A program made the translations under genes and the position numbers. Below are positions 33,779 through 44,404 of a DNA stretch of 64,000 nt, one piece after another. The notes beneath the pieces were generated by a model that was not told the origin of the DNA, did no database searches, and saw only the letters and a program-made list of their open reading frames with translations. Location of the stretch: contig OY997594.1 in assembly GCA_963921825.1 (NCBI GenBank), forward strand, positions 65,085,675 through 65,149,674, in the 5' to 3' direction. Position 1 is the first letter of the stretch. Each line of letters starts with the position of its first letter. Source of the DNA: Erodium maritimum. Its lineage: Eukaryota; Streptophyta; Magnoliopsida; Geraniales; Geraniaceae.

Positions 33779-34156
33779 ATGTCACCTTTGTGGATCGGCG
33801 TTGAGGAGAGACGGCTAATCGTGGCGTGGATGCTTCCGAGAGTGGTCGTAGAGAGTATTGGCGCGATCTCTATTCCGATTGGAAAAGCATGGCGACCGAA
33901 CCTTACCCTTGGACCGAGAAGCAGCTCAAAGATCACTGGCAGAAGAACAACCTCCGGGTGGGTGTTGCGATTCGAGGTTGCGTTCTTGCAAGCCCAAGTG
34001 GAGCTCGGCCCAACCGCAACTGATGCCGAAGTGCTCCTCGAGGCCAACCGGGTTTATGCCCGTAATGTGGTCTTTCCATTCAACAAGCATGAGTGGTGGG
34101 CGACTATTCGGGAATGCACTAAATGGCGTCGGATACACGACTTTCCGAACCTCTAG
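33779..34156 (+). pseudogene. Harbinger ORF1-like trihelix relic with compensating frameshifts
   Basis: The frame starts MSPLWIGVEERRLIVAW (trihelix/SANT helix 1). The next homologous piece, SGRREYWRDLYSDWK and QLKDHWQKN, lies in another frame (about 33829-33960). The original frame then resumes with LRFEVAFLQAQVELG and ends FNKHEWWATIRECTKWR. Two frameshifts therefore offset each other. Like the minus-strand ORF1 at 27.4 kb, it stops about eight residues after the W-x-I-R-x-C-x-K-W motif and lacks the RPMG module. Confidence 0.65.
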
Positions 34157-35062
34157 GATTTTTCCGGTCGGGTTGTTAGGGGTTTGTTTGGTAGGAGGTT
34201 TTTTTTTTAATTTCTAGGGTTTTATGTTTATCGGGTCGGTTTTGTAGTCTCGTTCACTTTTTACGAGAAATAATAAAATATGTTTTTCATAATAAATAAA
34301 TTATTTTTCATACAAATACTTTCGGAGTAGACCGAATCGGTCTAATTCTTATTGTAGCATCCCCAACTACAAACCCACGAATCAAATCGACTTATATCTT
34401 ACTTTTTTAAAATTTATAGCTTTAACAGATCGAAATTAAATCGATTCGATTTTGTTCCATTGTTGATAGTCTTGTGAAAAAACAACAGTACGATGTATTT
34501 GTCAGTTAATTGACGAATCTTATTTGTTTAATCACAAAAAATGTTATATGTGCTAGGGAGTGAGATAAGCAGGAGGGCACTTTAGGCTATAACAATTAGT
34601 CGAGATGACCGACCAAATTGACCATCTGCTGAGCCAAAGAAAAAACAATGTTGATGAGGTCCTTCATTTCGTGAATTTATTACATTAAAATATCAAAATA
34701 AATACGAACATGCCCCACTCCAAGTCTCATAGCACAGTGCGTATTACACACGCCTTTCTTGACCTTGACCATAGGTGATATAGTTCCGAAATTACCAAGC
34801 ACTAGCCGTGCCGCCCATATGACCACGCGCTGCACATGCGAGTAGGGACACTTTTACTCCATTGGTGCCAATGCATTGCGGCCCCCACGAAACGTACTCC
34901 ACGTTTCAGACAACAAACGCAGGCTATTCTCTGCGTTCCGGGAATCGGCAGCCTAGGAACAAAACAAAGGAACAAGAGCCACGTCATCTGTAGACACCCT
35001 GCCCATCGTCATCTGTCCAAAATATTGTTTTTTTTTTTTTTATACTAAAAGTTGCCATTTCA
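34157..35062. other. Spacer with a small palindrome
   Basis: No gene is supported. TAGACC-gaatc-GGTCTA forms a 6-bp inverted repeat at about 34328. GTAGCATCCCCAACTAC at about 34353 resembles a Harbinger terminus but has no partner. A poly-T tract occurs at about 35028-35041. Confidence 0.4.
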
Positions 35063-35065
35063 TTA

Positions 35066-37004
35066 GAGCATGAACAACGGAACGCACCCGCTCCCCGCTC
35101 CGTGTACACCCGGTTCGAGGACCGCGGTCTGTTCCGCTGTGTACGAGAAAAAACTCGGTCCGCGCTCCCGAAACAGACGGTCCGCTCCTCGCTCCTCGCT
35201 CCCGAGTTGCTGGCCGCGCCTCGCTCCTCGCTCCCTCGGCTGGCGTGGTCCTCTCCCGTGCCGCCACGTGGCGTCGCCAAACCTGACCGTTTGATAACGG
35301 TCGGGTAACAACTCTTTTTTTTAAATTCAAAATCAGAAAAATCAAACCCTATAAATACCCAACCCCATTCCTCATTTTTCCCACACCATTCTCTACTTTC
35401 AATCTTTCATTCTCACTTTGTACTCTCTATTTTCGAAAATGCCCGAAGACGAGGTTATGTCTGACGTTGAGGTTCCGACGTACGAGGAGCTGGCTGCCCG
35501 AATGCCGACACATGAGGAGATGGCAGCCCAACTGCCGACATATGAGGAGATGGCAGCCCAAATGCGGCCAGTTGAGCGACGATTCCGGCGGATGATGGAG
35601 AGGCACATGCAGAGAGTAATGCCAAAGATCCAGAGGGCCATCCGTGGGGAACCAATGCGACAAGAGATTAACAGAGGTCGTTCTGAAGGCCACAACCAAT
35701 TGATGAGGAACCTCAATTGGACGAAACTCTGCGCATTTGGGTAAGCACCATACTTGAATGTTTACGTAAGTTTTGCAAGGCCGTCATTGAGGTATTCGGA
35801 GTTGAGTATGAGCGTACACCCACACCGACTGACATGCAACGCTTACTCCGAGAAGGGTATGGCCGAGGGTTTCCCGGAATGGCGGGGAGTCTTGACTACA
35901 TGCATTGGAAGTGGAAGGACTGCCCAACCGAAGACCAGGGAGCCCATGGACGGGGAAGTCACCACGGGGACAAGACGATTATGCTTGAAGCTGTAGCGTC
36001 CCGTGATTTGTGGATTTGGCATGCGTTTTTCGGGATGGCTGGCTCGAACAACGACATCAACGTCCTCAACAACAACCACCTATTCCAAGACGCTTACTAC
36101 GGTCGTGAGCTAGCTGTGGAGTACGAGATCAACGGTCATCGGTACGAACGACCTTATTACTTGGTGGACGGCATTTACCCAACTTGGGCACGGTTTGTGA
36201 AGACTATTCGGCATCCCTTCGAGCCCAAAGAGAAGTTTTTTGCTAGATGCCAAGAAGGTGCTCGGAAAGATATTGAAAGGGCTTTTGGAGTACTTCAAGC
36301 AAGGTGGCACATAATCTCCCGTCTCGCTCGTAGTTGGAGCAAACACACTTTGGCTGATATCATGCACACTTGCATAATTCTACACAACATGATTGTAGAG
36401 GATGAGCGCGACCGGTACAAGTATGGGGATGAAGAGTTGTTGTACGCGCAACCTCCAGAAATGCCGAATTGGACACCACCGGAACGATGGCACCACGGAG
36501 GGCCATTGCAATACCAGCAATGAGTTGATTGTCAACAAAGTGTCCTAAATCCTGAGACCCACCCTCAACTACAATATGATCTTATGGAGCACTTATGGGG
36601 TCTATATGAAGCTGATTTCCATGACGACGAGTAGTCGTGTGTTCTCTTGGAGCTGATTTTTTGTGGGTTGTATTAAAAGGGGTTGAATAAAATTAGAAGT
36701 TCATTTATATTAGTGTTAAATTTATTAATTAATTATTTATTGTCATTAATTATGTATGTCCAAAATTGTTTAAATTATAAATAATTTAAACGGTTTCTGA
36801 TAAAGAATTAAATAAAACAGCAAAATATCAATTAATAATCCAGTCAGCATCCAGTCAGCACTATTCTGCACTCCCAGGACCTCGGAGGGCCTTTCTGTTG
36901 CAAAACACCCACTTTTGTGCACTCCCAGGACCTCACTTTTGTCCAGTCAACACAAGTTCTGTACTCCCAGGACCTCACCAAGGTCCTTTCGGTTGTTCAT
37001 GCTC
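35066..37004 (+). mobile_element. PIF/Harbinger element, 1939 bp, transposase only
   Basis: The terminal repeats GAGCATGAACAAC (left) and its complement GTTGTTCATGCTC (right) are perfectly inverted. TTA target duplications flank them (35063-35065 and 37005-37007), diagnostic of PIF/Harbinger. A TATAAATA at 35350-35357 precedes the transposase gene. The right subterminal region has three copies of ACTCCCAGGACCTC (about 36868, 36920, 36963) that could be transposase-binding repeats. No ORF1 is inside, so this is an internally reduced copy. Confidence 0.9.
35439..36523 (+). pseudogene. Harbinger transposase with N-terminal region deletion
   Basis: The N-terminal part (35439-35744) starts MPEDEVMSDVEV and carries three 10-residue repeats (PTYEELAARM, PTHEEMAAQL, PTYEEMAAQM). 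The catalytic part (35717-36523, 268 codons, another frame) is intact. It has GMAGSLDYMHWKWKDCP (first Asp), AGSNNDINVLNN (second Asp), YLVDGIYPTWARF, ARKDIERAFGVLQARW (Glu) and CIILHNMIVEDERD. Compared with the 31.7-kb copy, roughly 60-90 residues before DETLRIWVSTILECL are missing, and the join shifts the frame. The catalytic triad is complete, but the HTH-bearing region is lost. Confidence 0.85.
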
Positions 37005-37682
37005 TTAATTCTAGATTTCAATCTACCAAAAAATGTGCATCAAGGAAACCACTTATCATAATAGAAGAGCAATTACATTGTATTGAGTTCCTAACGTCTT
37101 TTTATTCATAATTCTATGACAAAAAATGACACAATCGATATGTTTGGGGCGTCATAAAAACGAATAAAAAATAAATAACAATGAAACCGGTATCTGCTGC
37201 TTAAGGTCATGCCTAACCGCTACATATTTTGATGGTTGCTACCGAACTTGCTGACACCAGTTTCCAAGGGAGGCATAGCTCTTCCTAGGAACCCTCCCAA
37301 GGCCAGTCCCTAGAGCACTGAATCTCTTTTATTCCTTCATTTGGGCCATCTTTTCAACCCGGTCTTGGTCATCCCGGGGTTCCCCAACAGAACCCCATTT
37401 CACTCCCCCACCTCCCGCTCAACTACTACACTCAGCTCCAGCTCTAAGTCATGTTCTATCTCTGTGCACAGGCAGGCGTGGGAGTTCGGTTGGATTGCTC
37501 TTGACTGGTTGGTCGATCACCAAGTTCTTCCAGGCTAGATCACCAACCCGTAGTTGGGAGACCCGCCGAGGCCCCTCTTGAGGTGTAGTAGCCGAGGATA
37601 CAATTGATCCCTTTCCCCGAGACAAGGGACCCTGAGGTGAAAAAGTCGAGGACACTGGTCAACGAAGAGTCTGATCGTTCCA

Positions 37683-39320
37683 TTATGTCGCATACATCTT
37701 CGGGTGACGGTCCTTTTTGTACTCCAAGACGGATGAGTCCAGTTTTGGCTTACCCCCCAACTCCCGATCATAGTCATCCATTATGTGACTAATCAGACCA
37801 CAATTAAAGCAAAACATGGGAAGTTGGGTATAGGTAAGAGTGACACTAATCGGCTCTAAAGCTAGCGGCGGATATGGCGCTCCGCGAGGTGCCAAAAGAG
37901 GATTTCACTACGCCGCCCCAATAGATACCCCACTGGTCATATGGTACCTCGACACATAGCCCTAGTGTCGATCTGATTGTCTCTCATGTGGTCTTTGTGC
38001 GCACTAACAAAGGGAGTCGTGGGTGTGCACCTATAGTTGTAGGCGGTTCAGAGCTGGAGGCTCCCTAGCCATGGGATCCAGATTAGCCAGCAGGAGGGGT
38101 AGACCGTCAAAACATCATGGCTCATTCCGCCGAACCCATAACCATGTCACCGCCATGTCGAAATAGAACTCCAATACCCCCGACCCGATGTCCTTGATGA
38201 CCAACCCCTCAGCCGACTTCCCCTAAGCCCGAGAGATTATCCGAAGGAGGGTCTCCTTGCGGGGTGGCTTGGCAGTCCATAGTTTGTGCAACATGGAAAC
38301 TGTTGCCGGGTGAGGACTGACGGGCTCATCGGAAGGTACAAGACCTCAACCACCTCCGCTTCCTCCTCGTCCAGCGAGCATGCCGATAGGTCATCCTGAA
38401 TGTTGAGTAGGTTGGACTCTAGTGACACCGACATCTCAGGCGTCTTCGGGGGCGGTCCCGGTGCCCTTGGGTTTGAAGGCTATGTGGCGATGGACCATCC
38501 CTAGTGGAGGAGAGAGGGGTGCCCGAATCATCGGTACCCGATCCCCATTGGGAACGATGAGCCTATCACATAGAGCTTCCAGCTCATTCCGGCCCGGTTC
38601 CACCCTCTCTGTGTCTACCATGGGAGCCTTCCCCCGAGCCGGATCCCTTAGTAGTGGAGGCGGCAGAAACTTCCAATACGCTAGCGTAACTTGGTGCGGA
38701 AGCTAGGGTTGGGGACAAGTGTGGGCGACTGTCCACCGTACAAGAGAAGCCTCCATTCCTTGCAGGAGACTCAGGCAGAACGGATGACCACAAAAACCCC
38801 AGTTCCACAGTGCCAGTCAGAAGAATGCATGCCAGCGTAGGCGGCGGAGACACCATCGATTACAGCGTGCCAGAAACTTGAGGTTCCGGATGTAGTTGAG
38901 GAGATGAATCAATCGCCAAAGGCCAGGATGGAGACGAGGTGGGAGGCTGACAGTTGACGAGGAAAGATTTGAAATCCTAACCAAACTTGGAGGATAAGTT
39001 AGGGTTTTAGGCTTAAAGGACGACCCCATCGTGGCTTCACCAAGGGCTTGGAAGAACCCAGAACAAAAACGGGCGACACCACTGATGATGGATTCGAGAT
39101 AGGGCATGTAGTAGAAGGATGGAGAGGAACCAAAGTCGTAGACGCCTTTTGCTTTTGCTTCTGGTTCTATTTCGGTTTGATAGGGGGCGTACCTGTGAGG
39201 AGGGGCATGGTGGTGGCACAAGTGGCGTGTGCTTCACCACGTGGGGCTGTGATGGGAGGTGACCGACGGTGAAGGCATCATTCACATCGGCGGAAGGGAT
39301 AAAGACCTCCATACGTGAGG
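37683..39320 (-). pseudogene. Degenerate LINE ORF1 (zinc-knuckle type)
   Basis: On the minus strand a start-like MEVFIPSADVNDAF at about 39312 leads through broken frames to LPMFCFNCGLISH (about 37810). This is the first half of the CCHC knuckle that ends plant L1 ORF1 proteins after a DUF4283-type domain. Frames are broken many times and no reverse transcriptase follows. The 53.4-53.8 kb region holds a similar fragment on the same strand. Bases 37008-37680 and 39321-39400 hold nothing I can name. Confidence 0.45.
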
Positions 39321-39399
39321 CTAGGGTTTCCTTGAAAAATAGGAAAATCTCGCAAGTCGAGAGAGAAAATTGGAAATGCCCAAAATATTGTTTTAAGGT

Positions 39400-40293
39400 A
39401 AGAAAATTAGTGAATGATTTTTTTATCAGCAAATCAAATATATAAATAAACTTTTTTGAAGAAAAAAAAAGAATACACAAAAGGTCAATTTACATAATCC
39501 AAGCAGATAGGAACATACTACACGTACCTCAAACTATGAAATTCGATTCGTTTAAAAGTTCAAACCAACAATTAGCAAGATAAATAGATCCGGGCACTGA
39601 AATAAAAGCTCAACCTCAATACAATCCTAGGAAGAGGAGAAAATACTAAAAAATGCCTATATAGCCAAATTTCACCAACATTAAGAGTGTAGTAGTAAAC
39701 TAGGTCTATAATCATGATTTTCTAACCATGAAGCATAAAAGAATAAACTAGGTCAAAACCCAGATTTTCCAACCATTAAGCTCAAATAGTATTGACAAAC
39801 CCAACCGACTGCCAAAAAAATTATAAAACCCTACCTCATCAAGACCCTCGACCTCTTACACAGACTGGAAGCGGTCACTAATAAGTCGGTGATCAACACC
39901 GTAAACGACAAAGACAAAACAATAGGGAAAAACCCACCCAAATATAGTAAACCCAAAAATCGAATATGAAGGTAAACGGCTAAAAGGCACAATAGCCAAA
40001 CTACTCGCCAGCGCCCAACACCCTAAACTGATGAGCCCTAACCACGAATTTTGTTGGAAATAGATGAGTACCATACAAATAAGGATAAAAAGTACAATGA
40101 GGGAACACAAATATGATGCATAAGAGTTGGATTACCAGTACCACATCGAACCACCAACTCCACGATGATCAATACCTGGAATGATGGAGAAACGCTAACT
40201 ACTAAAGGATCTGAAACGAAATGCCAGATAACCAAACGAACCACCAGACACGGCTAGACAAATTCCACAACAATCAACCCCCGAAAGGAAAAA
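39400..40293. other. Non-coding repeat-like region left of solo LTR 3
   Basis: At about 39417 a T-rich run followed by ATCAGCAAATCAAATATA resembles the reversed 3' end of a plant LINE (compare GATCAGCAAAGCATATA at 56900). The remaining sequence, C/A-rich on the plus strand, continues in character beyond solo LTR 3 (43315-44270). The LTR therefore probably inserted into one older minus-strand non-LTR relic. No protein motif was found. Confidence 0.35.
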
Positions 40294-41204
40294 TGTAAGA
40301 ACCGCCCCCGGTCGACCCCGGTCGAACCGGTGAAGTTTGGCGAAAGTTGACTTTTGGTCGGAAAAGTCAACCGATGACTCCGGGAGTCATTCGATACCTT
40401 TCCAGGACCCAAAAAGCTTAACCGTCATTACAGTTAGCTTAGTTGGGTCGTTTCCTTTCTAATGACTACTTTTGTGAAAAAGTCAACCGCGGGTCAAACG
40501 GGGTCAAATTAGGGACTAAACCGATTTAATTTAAATGTGCTGAGATATTTTGGGTAGAGGTGATCCCCACATGGACACATGTCCATGATGGCTTGGAGGG
40601 GAAGAAAATGGTGAGAATTGACTAAATTACCCTCATTTGGACCAAAGGAGAAGAGAGGGAACAAGAGGGCCAATTTGGGTGTTTCCAGTTTAAGTTAAAG
40701 CCCCCAATTGAGAGCATTTCAACTCATTTTCCTCTTGTTGGCCGAAAATCACACAAGGAGAGAGAGAGAGAGAGAAAGAGGAGTTCTTAGCTTGAAGAAG
40801 AAGAAAGTGGAGAAAGGAAGCTCTTTTGGTGGATTTCCTTCTCAAATCTCCTCCAAAACTAGTTCATCTTCATCCCCTCTTCATTCCTAAGGTGAGTAAT
40901 CCTTGAAAACCCACTTTTAATGAAGGTTGGGGTTATGGGTTATTTAGAGAAAGCATGAACTAGGTTGGGTTTTCCATAGGTTTGAGATTTTGATGTTTAA
41001 GTAGATGAATTGTGGATAAAAGTAGAGATGGATGACGAAATTTCAATGGGTTTTTGTTGTTTTGATGAAACCCACTTGGGGATTTAAGTATTGAGGTTTG
41101 TGGGACTGATTTGGAGGTTTTGGGTGGTCAAAAATTGAGTTTTGAGGTGTTGATTTCGTGGAGAAGAAGCTGTAGGAAGAAGAAGGGCGAGTCTGTTCGG
41201 ACTC

Positions 41205-41340
41205 GTCACGGATCCGTGACGGGGACCGTGACGGAGTACGTCACGGCTCCGTGACGAAGGCCGTGACGTCACCCGTGATGGTGAGCATCACGGTTCCGTG
41301 ACCCGAACCGTCACGGAGTCCGTCAAGGCTCCGTGACTCA
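41205..41340. repeat. CCGTGACG/CGTCACGG palindrome cluster
   Basis: In about 135 bp, CCGTGAC or GTCACGG occurs more than ten times in alternating orientation, for example GTCACGGCTCCGTGAC (about 41241). The strand can form several small hairpins. The TGACG/CGTCA cores match known TGA-type bZIP binding motifs. Confidence 0.85.
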
Positions 41341-41984
41341 AACCGTGGTGGATCAGAATTGGGCCTTTTGGGCCCATTTTAGTCGTTTTCGGGTAATTAG
41401 GAAGGTTATCTATAACCGTGCCTATTGGGGGTTAAATTGGGATGTTTTCGCTTTAATCCGCCCTTGAATTATTATTAATTCTCGTATTACTTGTGATCTT
41501 AGACGTTGTTCCCGAGCACGACGGAGGAGGCTACTAGGCGACTCGCTTGGCTTGTGTTTGGATAGCGATTGAGGTAGGGAAAAGTAGCGAATACCGATTT
41601 AATTACGGAAAGTTACTAGCATGCATATAGGTTATGAACAATCGATATAATTTAGAATCGTATGTAGGATGTGACTAACTAGCGTAGTCATATAAAGATG
41701 GAACCACTTGCGGGTCAGGTCGTGCTCGTAAGTGTGGGAATTGTTGTGCTGTAGTATCACATATGGGTCCCTGGTTGGCATGTAAGATTGCGTGTTGGCT
41801 GTGTTGTTGTGATTGATGACTTTTAATGTTTGATATGTGGTATATCTGTTATTGAATCGAGGGTCATGATATGATATGCTCGGTATGATATGTTTGATAT
41901 GACGTGAACTACTGCCTTGTGATATGATCGGATGATTGATAGACCAATGTGATGTGTTTCGATAAGTTTTTTTGGAAATGATAT

Positions 41985-42190
41985 ACCGTGTGTTCCGGTA
42001 TAATACCTATACCAACGGAGGATTTCGGTATAGGATATCTAGACCGATGATGTGTTCCGGTATGATACCTATACCGACGGAGGATTCCGATATAGGATAT
42101 CTAGACCGATGATGTGTTCCGGTATGATACCTATACCGACGGAGGATTCCGGTGTAGGATATCTAGACCGAGGATGTGTTCGGTATGATA
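41985..42190. repeat. 62-bp tandem array in solo LTR 3
   Basis: TGTTCCGGTATGATACC-like starts recur at 41991, 42053 and 42115, a constant 62-bp period. Each unit carries CCGACGGAGGATTCCG and GGATATCTAGACCGA. Degenerate copies continue to about 42500. Confidence 0.92.
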
Positions 42191-43314
42191 TGTTGAGGAT
42201 GTTGTTCCGGTCCGATATCTATATCGATGGATGGTTCCGATATAGATATCAAGACCGAGGCTTCTAGTATGATATCTATACCGTGGAGGATTCCGGTATG
42301 AGATATCTAGGCCGAGGATTTGGTTCCAGTGCGATACATGTGTTGCATGTGCGATTACGGTATAGGGGATCTAGAGCCGAGGAGGGTATTCTAGAGCAAT
42401 GTTTATACCGTACCCCGGGATGGTATGTGTGATGTGATTTGTGCCCCATACTATGGGAAGATATACCCGACCGACGGAGGATTCCGGTCCGCTATATTAT
42501 GAGTTACCCCGAGGAGCCGTGTTCCGGGAAGATGTCCAGGCCGATGTGAGTTCGGACGACGTGATAAGTCAGGTTGTTGATGAGCCGACGCATTGCTCTG
42601 GAATACCATAGGTGGCAGTGATTGTTATTGATATTACTCTGTGTGTTGATCTGTGTTGTCTGTGATTACTTGTGCTTGCTATGTGATCTTCTGTGATTTG
42701 TAATACATTTATACCCGAGTTCAGTATATTGCCGTGCAAATTCGCACGTGTGCCCGGTTGTGAGATAACCGTGGTGGTTGTCCATCGAGAGTCATTAGGT
42801 GACGGGTGCTGAGAGCATCGTTGAGAAGAAATGTATAAGTTCGGTTCAGTTTCGAGGTTGATTTACGAATTGCACCGAGTAGGGGGTCAAGCGTTGTCTT
42901 GGGTTACTTGTTTAAATGATTCGTAGTTATTGTGTTTACTAGTATGTCCTAATTGGACAATTACCCGTGGTGGTGAGCGGATAACTCATCTCCTTAACTA
43001 CTTTTTCCTATTGAGCGAAAGCTCACCCCTCTCCTTTACTGTTCTACAGGTTTTGAGCAGGATTTGATCTAGAGGACGTCTCGGATCTTGGGAGCTAGCG
43101 AGAGTCTTGGTTTTGTATGGTCTAGAGACGTATTTTCCTCTCATTATTAAACACCTTTATTACTTGGTTTTCGAGCTGTTGACTCGTATTGTCAGAACTA
43201 TTAGTTTGGATTATCATTTTGAAGTTTATTTCTTTTAAAATTGCTTTTATTATTATTATTATTATTCTTAGTTCACGTCTCGAGTCCGGTCAAAACCGGA
43301 TTTGGGGCCTGACA

Positions 43315-44270
43315 ACAAAGAAGCGCGTCCCACGACCAAAACTGAAACTAGACACCTCCGATAGGACGAGAGAGGCTCTAACGACACCACCACATGGAAT
43401 AGATCTACAATAAAGTAGGGTACTCCGGAGGCCAACACCAAAACCGGACTGAACTCCTTAAGACTACTGCCACCAAAACTACCACGCATAACGAACAAGC
43501 AGTGATGACTAGAATTCCCACCACAATGTCCGGGACTGGCGATGTCATGGATGAAAGTTGAAAGCGGGAGCAAAGCTCCCCCGAACTCCGACGAAAATCC
43601 CTCAAAGTTTAAACCCATAACTGCAAAAAAATGGTATGACCACACATCCGGGGCTGCAAGTAGATGTACGACCATGATGAGAGAATAGCAAAACAAGGGA
43701 AAAAGGGGCTCCAACATGACACACACTACTCTGATAGCGTCCCGACTCCAACATGGCTACGGTATCGCCCAATATAGAATAACAACCGAGCTCCAACAAG
43801 GAAGTTGAAAATAGGGGTGACGAACTCACGGGAGAATAAGCCCTTGTCCAGTAAAGGTTCTTGGAACCATGACGAACTACGACTCCATACAGGTCGCTCT
43901 GAACTCTGGGCTGGTACAAACAACAAGGCGGGGATATATGAACCGGTCTTCTAGATCTGAGACCCTACATCGATAACTGTCCAATAGCGTGAGGTGAGAG
44001 AACCAAGCAGAGTACCACTCCGAGGAGAAGATGACACCGATAACGAACGAGAGCTCATTGGAGCAAGCAACTACAAGAGGAAACAGGAGATAAAAAGAGA
44101 CGAAGGTCTGAGGAAGTGAAAAGGTAAGGGGAAGATGAAAGGTCACCATCATCGGTCATTATGGTCGGGGGCTATAGCGTTTTCGGTGGACGAAAGACGG
44201 AAAAGAAGATGTGGCGGCTAGGGTACGGTTTTGAGAGAGAGTAGAGAATAAAATGGTATGAAATCCCATT
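43315..44270. other. Non-coding relic right of solo LTR 3
   Basis: Probably the continuation of the 39.4-40.3 kb relic. Minus-strand open frames at 43268-44152 show no known motif and look incidental. Confidence 0.35.
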
Positions 44271-44404
44271 TTTCAATCAGTTTTTTTTTAAAATAGCTAA
44301 TGAATTGCAACCAGAACTAACAAACAGATGGAATTAAAAGAAAATAACGGTATAGTTTACGATTTTACAAGTTCATGTTGTAATCAGAACTAACAAATTT
44401 GTTA

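Larger units (their letters stand above)
40294..43314 (+). mobile_element. Solo LTR 3 (Ty3/gypsy-like, 3.02 kb)
   Basis: The element starts TGTAAGAACCGCCCCCGG and ends CCGGATTTGGGGCCTGACA. The flanks AAAAA (40289-40293) and ACAAA (43315-43319) match at 4 of 5 bases, an aged target duplication. The landmark GAGGTAGGGAAAAGTAG (41571-41587) is identical to that of solo LTR 1. The last 40 bp closely match solo LTR 2. Other contents are a GA-rich leader (40757), a splice-donor-like AAGGTGAGTAATCC (about 40889), a CCGTGACG palindrome cluster (41205-41340), a 62-bp tandem array and GAGCGAAAGCTCACCCC near 43014. No internal retroelement domain is present. Confidence 0.72.

Noticed and set aside
34353..34370. 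GTAGCATCCCCAACTAC as a Harbinger terminus
   Set aside because: No inverted partner or TTA duplication was found.
41985..42500. 62-bp regularly spaced repeats resembling a CRISPR array
   Set aside because: Repeat and spacer are not distinct (the whole 62-bp unit repeats), the copies are degenerate and the host is a plant.
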